Assembly: GCF_907165205.1 (NCBI RefSeq)
Contig: NC_058193.1
Span: forward strand, 744,001 to 808,000
Reading direction: 5' to 3'
Length of the DNA stretch: 64,000 bases
Source of the DNA: Coccinella septempunctata
Lineage: Eukaryota > Arthropoda > Insecta > Coleoptera > Coccinellidae
Position 1 is the stretch's first letter, and the number at the start of each line of letters is the position of its first letter. Shown in pieces: positions 56,447 through 64,000 of this stretch. A program made the position numbers and the translations under genes. Below the pieces are notes generated by a model. That model was not told the DNA's origin and ran no database searches. It was given only the letters and a program-made list of their open reading frames with translations.

Positions 56447-56711
56447 GCCGCGTACACATCTGAGCACATCGCGCCGAATGAGCATTCAGATGTGGACGGA
56501 CAAAACACACCGCACCGAACGCCCTCATGTTGCGCGGAGCCGATAAGTTTCCATCGTTTACGTTTTTTGAGCACTGAACTGACACATCCGTTGGAGCGGC
56601 TCCGAACACATGCTCATGCTGTTCGTGCGTCGGAAAGAAAAATTGTCCGCATAAACGCTCATTCGGTGCGGCGTGCTCATTCGGCTATTTTGCTCAGATG
56701 TATACGCGCCT
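56447..56711. mobile_element. MITE copy 2, compact form
   Basis: 265 bp between GCCGCGTACACATCTGAGCA and the complement of GGCGCGTATACATCTGAGCA. It has a GC-rich interior with CGGACAAAACACACCGCACC. It lies in the opposite orientation to copy 1 and 102 bp from it. The interior resembles TIR regions of Harbinger-type MITEs, but no clean target duplication is visible. Confidence 0.75.
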
Positions 56712-56734
56712 TTGAATAATAAGACAATAATTAC

Positions 56735-56990
56735 ATACATAGTTGTTTCCATAGCGACTGTTGAATATGCATTTATTTTTCATAAACTCAATACTTTGTG
56801 ATCGGAATTACCAATTGTCGAATTACTTTCCCTATGTAGCATTACTGAAAATGGCAATTTCTCAATTTTTGTTTATAACTCAAATTCTAGAAATAATAAG
56901 CAGGTTCTGTTTTCAGATCTAAATTACTCAGGAAAAAGAGCTCGAGAATGTGTCATCCGTTTTCTTCTAGTAACCCTGTAAAAGATGCTC
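56735..56990. repeat. Single arm related to the TIR element at 11028-12474
   Basis: It shares GTTTCCATAGCGACTGTTGAATATGCAT-like, CAATTTCTCAATTTT and AAAAAGAGCTCGAGAATGTG segments with the right arm of that element, with about 15-20% divergence by eye. Only one arm remains, ending near ACCCTGTAAA. Confidence 0.65.
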
Positions 56991-57172
56991 GTGAGGAGAC
57001 AATGGACAAGGAAAATTATGTTTATGTACCTACTCTCAGTATTCTTTGATGTTCCTTTAGTTTTCTTATAGGAAGTGGTCAAGTCAACGGCAAAAAACCT
57101 CATATCGTGTATTATATAGGCTGTTTCGTGACGATTCCAGTTATTTGATATATATCTATTCAAGAGAGGATT
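56991..57172. other. Short spacer
   Basis: No recognised feature between the single TIR arm and the Harbinger remnant. Confidence 0.3.
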
Positions 57173-57624
57173 TACGGCCGTTTTCAATAACCTATCCAAG
57201 ATAAGGGATAGATCGCTATCTCCAGTTTGTCTGCCTATCTATCCTTGTAGTTATCTATCTATGGTTTGCATTTCACAATTATGGTTTGACGTTATCTATC
57301 TCAAGGCAAGGATAGATAGGAATCTACTCAGCTCAGGCCACAGAACACTAATATAAGACCTCACATCATTAATTCATTTCTACCGTTTGAGATATTGGAG
57401 TGCGTTAGAAAGTGTAAATATTTGAATATTATGTATAGAAGGTTAATCGTGTTTGTGTGACTACATACCCGTATGCACCGTTTCATAAAACGAGCTTAAT
57501 TCCTTAATGTCTTTTTTTCCCATAGAGATTCTATGCTTAAACGTCGTTCAATGAAAGGTGCATACGGCAATAAATACATCACAATAATTGTTGATCGAGA
57601 TTCTCAACCACGCATTACTTGAAA

Positions 57625-57855
57625 ATGAATTCCTCAACCGTAAGTACCTTCAAATAAAAGCGCCGTTGTTATCGATATTCATTGTTCATTAATTTTAAGT
57701 TCTGAAGGCAATGATTTTTTCAGCCTAAATCAAAACCAATGACTAAAGAAGAGGCCATGCGTTTGGTACAATTTGTAGCAGCTGATGGGGTTATTACCAG
57801 CAGAGCTATTAATGCTACCAACAATAAATTGAAGAGGAGAGTTGGAGAAGATTGA
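57625..57855 (+). pseudogene. Harbinger accessory (Myb/SANT-like) protein, N-terminus
   Basis: Exon 1 (57625-57639, MNSST) ends at GTAAGT. Exon 2 starts at 57724 after TTTTTTCAG and encodes KPMTKEEAMRLVQFVAADG, then ITSRAINATNNKLKRRVGED and a stop at 57853. The E-x2-R-L-V and Asn/Lys-rich helix spacing recall the start of the Myb/SANT-like accessory proteins of this superfamily. It stops at the deletion joint. Confidence 0.5.
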
Positions 57856-58096
57856 CCGAATCCTTCAACTCTTCGGTTTCAATTTTCCCACATTGCGCCC
57901 TCAAATATGGATTAATTAAATCCAATAATTCACTCACAGCACCTTTGCTCAGTTGAATTCTACATGTGAACTCGTAATCATTCAAAATAATCATGTAATC
58001 AACTCGTGCTTTTTGGGTCTCTTCCGATTCACTTTCTTCATTATCAATCATCTCTAATAATTCCATGTCGCTATCGACGCTACTCAAATAATCCAT
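57815..58096 (-). pseudogene. Harbinger transposase, N-terminus
   Basis: Minus-strand MDYLSSVDSDMELLEMIDNE, then NDYEFTCRIQLSKGAVSELL, DLINPYLRA and ELKDSVNLLQLSS. The order F-x2-R-x-[RQ]-[LM]-S-[KR], L-L-x2-I-x-P-x-L matches the N-terminal region of PIF/Harbinger transposases. The DDE domain is missing. Confidence 0.65.
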
Positions 58097-58481
58097 TTTT
58101 TAAAGTTAATAACAATTCAATTGTTAAGAAAAAAGCACTGAAATGCACCCTGATAACAATTTCCAATGCTTATCTCTACCCCTTACTGCTCGAACTCGAC
58201 AGATCAAAAAACTGAACTACCGGAGATACTTTTTACAATCGATGGTTTACTTCAAATTTCTTTGAAACGCAGGTAGGCGCATATATAATGAAAGTTCCTA
58301 TCTCTGGTTGTCAATCTGACCTCATTTCAGAGGAAGGGATAGATCGCTGCGGCCAGTAAGAATCGCTATGTGCAGATAGACTATTGAAACGTAAACAAGC
58401 ACAGAATGACAGATTTGTCTATCCCTAGTATCTATCTATCCACCTTTTTGATGGATAGATAGGTTATTGAAAACGGCCGTT

Positions 58482-59373
58482 AGATTTCGCAATATGTTTT
58501 TGAATGAATATTGTAATTAATATAATTCATCAACAAAACTTATCATTATATAAATGTTTCGAAGGAATTTAGGATTCATAGGCGTAGATAGGTAGGGCCT
58601 CCCAGAATTCTCGAACCCCCACCCTAGATACTGGCAAACAACCATAAAACAACATTGGGTTTCCCATCCCCCAAAAACACTTCAGGCTATGTCATTGTGA
58701 GAGTTTTATGCAAGTATACATAATCTTCTTGAATATAAGATATCTGGTTTTTCCTTATAATTAGAGAAGGTCATCCAACCAAGAACCCTGTGTACAAATA
58801 TTCCTTATCGATTTTAATACATAGGTATAGTATTCTCTCTATGAGTTCTAGCATTCATTGGGAAAGCGACATACGTAGGTATGAAAAACTATTTTCATAC
58901 CTCATAGAAAATATTGAGAGATTCTGATATCGTTATGATCTCTTCATAGAAGGAGCGTTGAAGAATATCAAAGAACAACCTGTAGCTATATAAATGAATT
59001 TTAGTATTAATTAAAAAAGAAACAACTTATCACGGAACCAAAACTTTTTATTAATACCTCTAGGAATATACCTATATAAGGAAATTAACCACCTTGTGCA
59101 TGTAGCCTGTGTTTCGGTTCCGAAGTGAAAAAATTTTCGTTTTTGATGTGGAAATAGCGACAAATATTTTCAAAATATTATGTGCCCCTAACGCCGCTAC
59201 ATTTTCACCGTTTCTGTCATAAGAATGGCGCATAAGATGGCCACCTGCGAAGTGTTGAATGAAAACAGCCGTAATCTTGACATATCTGATTTAACACATT
59301 GCCCCCGCCTTCGAGGAGCCCCTCCCATCAGGGTATCAAATAAAGCTTGTTAAGTACACATTGGTTTTCATAG
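58482..59373. other. Spacer without recognised genes
   Basis: AT-rich with short ORFs only. Nothing distinctive was seen. Confidence 0.35.
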
Positions 59374-59880
59374 ATGGCGAACTGTGAAACAAAGGAAATC
59401 GTTAATGAGTCAAAAATTACTGATGATATCGAACAAATTGGAACAAATTAGACACAAAATAATGGCGTAAAAAAAAAGTGAAATTGTGAAGTGAATTACT
59501 CGAAAACCAAAAATGATATTGAAGTCATTTCAACGGAACAAATTGGAACAAATTCGGTACTAAATATTGGCATTGAAATTTTTTCGAAAGCAGAAAGTGT
59601 TGGTGCTGAGTGTGAACTGGGCACTAAGGATTTGAATGCGAATAAAGAAATTTCTAATTGAGATATTGGAATAATTTCAACAGAACAAATTAGAACAAAT
59701 TGGGTACTAAATATTGGCATTAAAATTTTTTCGAAATTGAAAAATGTTGGTGCTGAGTGTGAAGTCAGCTCCAAATCATAGAAATGCGAATTACTCAAAA
59801 ACTATAGGGGTGCTTGAAAAGTTTCATACGGAACAAATTAGAACAAATTGAGTACTAAATATTGAGATTAGTTTCAGAAT
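59374..59880 (+). repeat. Diverged tandem repeat, unit about 147 bp
   Basis: GAACAAATT-GGAACAAATT recurs at about 59430, 59537, 59684 and 59832. The last three are about 147 bp apart and share the following TACTAAATATTGGCATT and GTTGGTGCTGAGTGTGAA. In plus frame the unit reads ISTEQIGTNSVLNIGIEIFS, AESVGAECELGTKDL. An ATG (59374, MANCETKEIVNESK) precedes the array, but stops interrupt it. The minus strand has a 100-codon ORF over the same repeats, so coding sense is uncertain. No family was recognised. Confidence 0.7.
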
Positions 59881-60457
59881 TTGTTTTACCAACTTTTCGC
59901 TAATTTCACGCTGCCTTTGAGAACATATGTGAATTGTTTGGCGTCCAAGAGTAAAAAGCCGCCTTTTTGATTTCACTTTAATAATTAATAATGTTTGTCG
60001 TTTCGATCTTGAAAAAAAAATTGTGTTAAAAAATTGGTATCGTTTCATCAACTGATTTGCCGCCTCCAGAATCTGCCGCCCCGGTATGCAGGGTGCCCGG
60101 TTTGCCGGTCCTGACAGCGGTACTGCACGAGTACCTGTTGATTACTCCAGATAATGAAACTCCAAATTATATTATTTGCTAACGTAACACTCTATCTAGG
60201 GATAACACACTACACAAACACTGTTCTCGTACTTTTATCACTGCTATTCACTCAGAACACTGATAACACCAACGAACAAACCGAAAAACTAAAAAACAAA
60301 ACTTTTTACCGCGTTTCTCGTCGAAATTCTAACGTAAAATACCGGGATACTGGTAGCGTTTCCAAATGTCGTAATGTTTGTAACACTCCCTGTTTGTCTA
60401 TGGACCCTCCGATGTCATTACGGCAACTTCGCAGTTTCGAGTAACATTCCGGCCTCT
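59881..60457. other. Unassigned segment, possibly a promoter or LTR-like leader on the minus strand
   Basis: GC rises around 60060-60130. On the minus strand the sequence from 60443 starts TGTTACTCGAAACTGCG and continues as a leader-like stretch to a short ORF start at 60051. This could be an LTR or LINE leader remnant, but no second copy or primer-binding site was confirmed. Confidence 0.2.
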
Positions 60458-60459
60458 AA

Positions 60460-61791
60460 GCCCGGGTGTCCACTGGAAGCGTATTCGAGCGGCTACACGC
60501 TCACGCGAAACGAACGTTTGTAGCCGCTACAAAACAGGCGGCGCGGCGCTACAGAGGTTGTCCACTGGAGGCGGCTTCGTGCGTTCAATTCAGTGTTGAA
60601 GCCGAAGGATCGTTCTCAATCCAGTATTGCTTGTTGTTTGCGATGGCTGCAATTTTTATAGCCAAAATCAAATCGAGAATTCAACCATTTCTACTGTCAA
60701 CCGAAGAACGGACCTTATATATTTCCCAACTACTACTGAATGAATCGAATTTTATTTTACTGACAATGCGATGAAAACAACGAAAAACAATTCTTCCAAT
60801 AAGTAATCAATTGTTTGAACGACTCATCCAGAAGAACTATCCTAGGTTTCTTCCTCAGCTAATTTTTTGGTGACCAAAAATGCGTGTTTTCTATTTTTTT
60901 TTTTTCGATTTTATCTCCCCTGAAAAACTGAATATAAACAAAGCTCAATTTTTTTTATTATAGATCACTAAATTCTCGATTGAGGCGGCGTTCCTCAACC
61001 CGTTTCCAAATTAGAGTATATGAATGTTGAGCAAAATTTCAGAGATATTGTCGTTGACTGTCCATGACCACGAAATCGTCTATGACGTTTTAAATCTGAA
61101 ATCTTAACGAAAAAATTGTATTTGTGTAATGAATGCGTGTTTTCAATCGATTGGAAATTAAATGCTTTACAACTTTTTTATACGTTTTTATACTTCTCTT
61201 ATATATAAGATGCTTCCAAAGATTTTTCCGAGAAATCAATATGAAATATAACATTTTAAAATGTTTCAGGAAATTGTCCCTTTGGGATCCATTAGTGAGA
61301 AAAAGTACACACTTGATCTCATTCGACGTAGAATTCAGTACTCTATATAGCTTTTCTCGCAAGTAATCAGTCGATATCCATATTTCTTGAAGACATATGA
61401 TTGTAAAACTACAAAAAAACCCATTTTTTGGCCGCCAAAAGTTATGTCTTATAAGGAAAAAAGCCAAGATGATTTAATTCGGTCACTGATGAAGCCATTT
61501 AAGCAATAGAAATCTTTTATAGGCACAAAATCTTTACTGAATCTCAATTTAACCGGACTGAAATGAATGAGCCAACGGGCGTGCACGCGCTACACTCGCT
61601 ACAGATCCCATTTCAGGCGGATCGCGCGTACGAGCTCGTAGCCGCTTGAAAACGCCCGCTCAAAGTCGCCTGCAGTGGACAACGCTGTATTGAAATACGT
61701 TACTTGGGATCTGTAGCGGCTTGCCGTACGTTCACGCTCGTTTCTCATGAGCGCGTAGCCGCTCGAGTACGCTTCCAGTGGACACCCGGGC
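60460..61791. mobile_element. Harbinger-type TIR element with TAA duplication, 1.3 kb
   Basis: The termini GCCCGGGTGTCCACTGGAAG and exact complement CTTCCAGTGGACACCCGGGC are flanked by TAA on both sides. The inverted match continues inward (TCGAGCGGCTAC). GTCCACTGGAGGCGG-type copies recur inside each end, as subterminal repeats. A 102-codon plus ORF starts in the TIR (60466-60774), and no transposase is recognised. It is a non-autonomous element. Confidence 0.8.
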
Positions 61792-62330
61792 TAATTCTAG
61801 TAGGCTATGATAATCATTATTAAAAAAAAGTTTTTATAAACGTTTAATAGGTTATCGCGGTTGATACCCTATATAATTTATTTGTCTCTTTGCGGATGAG
61901 AAAATAATATCATAGATTGGTCTTATACCGGTAGAGCATTGGAACTTGGAACATTGGATAATCAATAAACGATTTTAAAATGTATGATCGATATGCAATT
62001 CATTGACATTTTTCAAAGCTTCTATACTAAGATGTCTAAAAACATGGTGTATGCACTGATTAGCTTTTGTTTTTCCTATTCTGAAAATAAGAGATAAGTT
62101 TCCTCAAGTCAACTGTAGGTAGCGCTTTTAAAAATATATGACAGATTCTTATTTCAAATAAGTATTCGAATTTATTTTGGTAAACGTGTTGTATTGATAA
62201 TTTTTGCGAGTAATAATTAGTGTTTATATGTAGTGTTGATAGTTTTTGCCATTCATAATTTGTGTTCATATTTTTGATATTCGGATTTTCATTATTTTTG
62301 AGGAAAGTATAAGACTTTCATTTTACCAAA
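61792..62330. other. AT-rich spacer
   Basis: No recognised feature; possibly the 5' region of the P-element gene that follows. Confidence 0.3.
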
Positions 62331-64000
62331 ATGTCCTTCTGATTTTTCTGTGGACAATCCAGAGATAGAGATGAAAATATCCGAATTTTTCGAGTACCAA
62401 AGGTGAGTTATAGATATTTTCTATCCAGGACTAACTGTCTACATATACTGAAACTATATTAATTCATCGGAATAATTTTGGATATCAAATGAAATGCTCT
62501 TTGAAATACCATGTTTAATCTTCATTGGAACTAATTTTCAAGTTCTGCATTCAGTAATAAATCTACATGTAAAAGAGCAATTATATAAATGCAAGCGAGA
62601 ACTCATGATAGACTTCATTTGTCTGTGTTTGTATATCTTACTACTGATAATAAGAGTCCATTTATTTTTAGGACGACAAGCTACCTGTGAAATTGATGTT
62701 GAAATATATGCATAAAATTATTTTCCTAGAAACAAAGTTCCAGTGATGAAACACCCGTTCACAGTAGATCCCCCAATTTCCAATTTCCCAAATCTTCCAT
62801 CTCCAAACAAAAAAAGAAAGATTTCTGATACTACATTCGATATCATCACAAACCTTTTCGATTTAATCAAGAGTTATGATTTGACGATCCAACTTCTCTC
62901 CAACTAGAGTATGCATAAATTGCCTATCCACATTGTATTCTCCAAAATAGGACTCCACAATGACAATATGCCTTATTTGGAGAGAACAGTTGTACTAACA
63001 GAAAAACAATTTCGGCTCAAGTTATAAACAGAGCCATAGACGTGATGGAATATGTAACAACTGTGGAGGATTCAGAAAATTACATTAAAAAATTAAACCG
63101 TTGAAAAATATGTATAGCTCAGAGCAAAAACTGCCACATTTTTGTTTCTGCTAATTCAAAAGAATGTACTGCTTACACTTATTTCAAAAATAGATCAAGG
63201 ATGCAGGACAAAAAAAAGCATGGTTTCTAGAAGAACGAATAAAAAAATAATTTACTTGAGGAATAGAAATAAAAAACTAGATTCTGTCATCAAAAGATTA
63301 AAAAAGGAAAAGAATGAAACAAAAAAATTGGATTTCCTAATGAAAGATTTACCTGCTGCTCAACAGAACATGGTTATAGCCTGTTACTATTCAAGCCGCT
63401 GTAAAAAAAATGGAGTGCGTTATAACCTTGATTGGGTGTATCCTGCATCCCCATGAAAATTAAAAGTTCAAAATTGTACAATCATATCAGGGAAAATAAA
63501 ATTTTGCCATTGCCATGTCCAAGCACACTTTCAAGGTGATTATCTACAGTGATTATTCTATCATAGTTACAATACTTGAAATTTTTGTTGTATTCTTCAG
63601 TTATATCAGAAATGTTGATGGCTCTTTTGGATTTCAAAGAGAAGTGTTTGAAATGCTGAAGGAAAAAACCAAGCATATGGAAGTGTGGGTGCGGCACGGA
63701 TGCAAAGTATCAAAAACTAAAAAATTTGACAAAAACCTAATAGAATTTGTTGGATTTATTGATTTGGGACATCACACCTCACAAAAAATGGAAAATAGTC
63801 TTGGAGATCATGCTTTGTTCATAATGTTTCAACCATTCGCAGGGCATGGTCTCCAAGCATTAGCCTGTTTTTTAAGTGGGGGTGATATCAGGAGAGATAT
63901 TATCTAAAATTATGCTTGGATGCGTTATTTTATGCGAAAATGCAGGACTCTACAGAGATGTTATTACCAGTGATGGGGCAAGCTGGAATAGAAAAATGTG
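62331..64000 (+). pseudogene. P-element (THAP9-like) transposase, 5' part, truncated by the window edge
   Basis: A first exon (62331-62402) includes FFCGQSRDRDENIRIFRVPK before a GTGAGT donor, possibly a degenerate THAP start. A middle block (62757-62905) has FTVDPPISNFPNLPSPNKKR. From 63200: RNKKLDSVIKRLKKEKNET, MKDLPAAQQNMVIACYYSS, then KIKSSKLYNHIRENKILPLP and CPSTLSR. From 63601: VDGSFGFQREVFEMLKEKTK, FVGFIDLG, LGDHALFIMFQPFAGHGLQA, and at the edge VITSDGASWNRKM. These are core motifs of P-element/THAP9 transposases. Frame changes and stops (for example after 63425 and at 63905) indicate decay. It is unrelated in position and orientation to the relic at 38.8-39.7 kb. Confidence 0.75.

Larger units (their letters stand above)
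57173..58481. mobile_element. Internally deleted PIF/Harbinger element with TTA duplication
   Basis: The termini CGGCCGTTTTCAATAACCTA and the complement end in CGGCCG; TTA flanks both. Inside, a plus-strand Myb/SANT-type ORF start and a minus-strand transposase start face each other and meet at about 57840. Each protein keeps its N-terminus and loses the rest, so one internal deletion removed both gene ends. This is the classic birth form of a MITE. Confidence 0.8.

Noticed and set aside
59374..59880. CRISPR-like array
   Set aside because: Repeats are long (about 147 bp), diverged and without spacers; the context is eukaryotic.
60051..60443. Possible LTR on the minus strand beginning TGTTAC
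   Set aside because: No second LTR, primer-binding site or pol sequence could be shown. Kept as an unassigned segment.

Overview
The window is AT-rich eukaryotic DNA with spliced genes (GT-AG introns), and it is crowded with transposable elements of kinds typical of insect genomes: Jockey/CR1-group LINEs, R4/Dong elements, a Penelope-like element, mariner, PIF/Harbinger, Merlin, P-element and several MULE types. An insect is the best guess; no host species can be named. No rRNA, tRNA or convincing single-copy host gene was recognised. The only possible host-type gene is a broken DUF4806-like gene on the minus strand (27.3-28.8 kb).

Layout. 0-0.7 kb: 5' end of a Jockey-type LINE, running off the left edge. 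1.05-1.32 kb: long hairpin. 3.4-6.2 kb: spliced MULE transposase relic whose last exon encodes a RING finger. 7.2-12.7 kb: an R4/Dong-like LINE beside a (TAA)n tract, split near its C-terminus by a 1.45-kb TIR transposon. 12.7-14.9 kb: a second, 5'-truncated R4-like copy. 14.9-15.9 kb: LINE 3' fragment. 15.9-19.5 kb: Penelope-like element with an intact RT plus GIY-YIG ORF between 860-bp inverted terminal repeats, each with a hammerhead-like motif. 19.5-24.8 kb: a large unit bounded by inverted subterminal arrays of a TGCGTCC motif, set in (TA)n. 25.0-26.7 kb: a 700-bp palindrome made by a mariner element and an inverted partial copy. 27.3-30.5 kb: DUF4806-like remnant holding a hammerhead-bearing inverted-repeat element, then another TIR element. 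33.2-34.5 kb: PIF/Harbinger remnant (transposase N-terminus and MADF-BESS protein). 35.5-36.7 kb: spliced Merlin transposase. 38.8-39.7 kb: P-element relic. 40.4-47.5 kb: a long-TIR MULE with a SWIM-type transposase, itself hit by a Harbinger-type MITE and other insertions. 48.5-52.7 kb: LINE with PHD-bearing ORF1. 53.4-55.4 kb: NOF-like transposase. 55.7-61.8 kb: Harbinger-type and other MITEs and a tandem repeat. 62.3-64.0 kb: a second P-element relic leaving the right edge.

The elements are nested and lie in both orientations; most coding copies carry frameshifts, stops or deletions. The Penelope-like element looks youngest, judged by its intact ORF and matching repeats. Several junctions give direct evidence of transposition: a TA duplication whose removal restores the interrupted R4 frame, and a TTA duplication whose empty site survives in the opposite TIR of the host MULE. 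Some frameshifts fall at or beside homopolymer runs, so part of the apparent decay could be assembly error.
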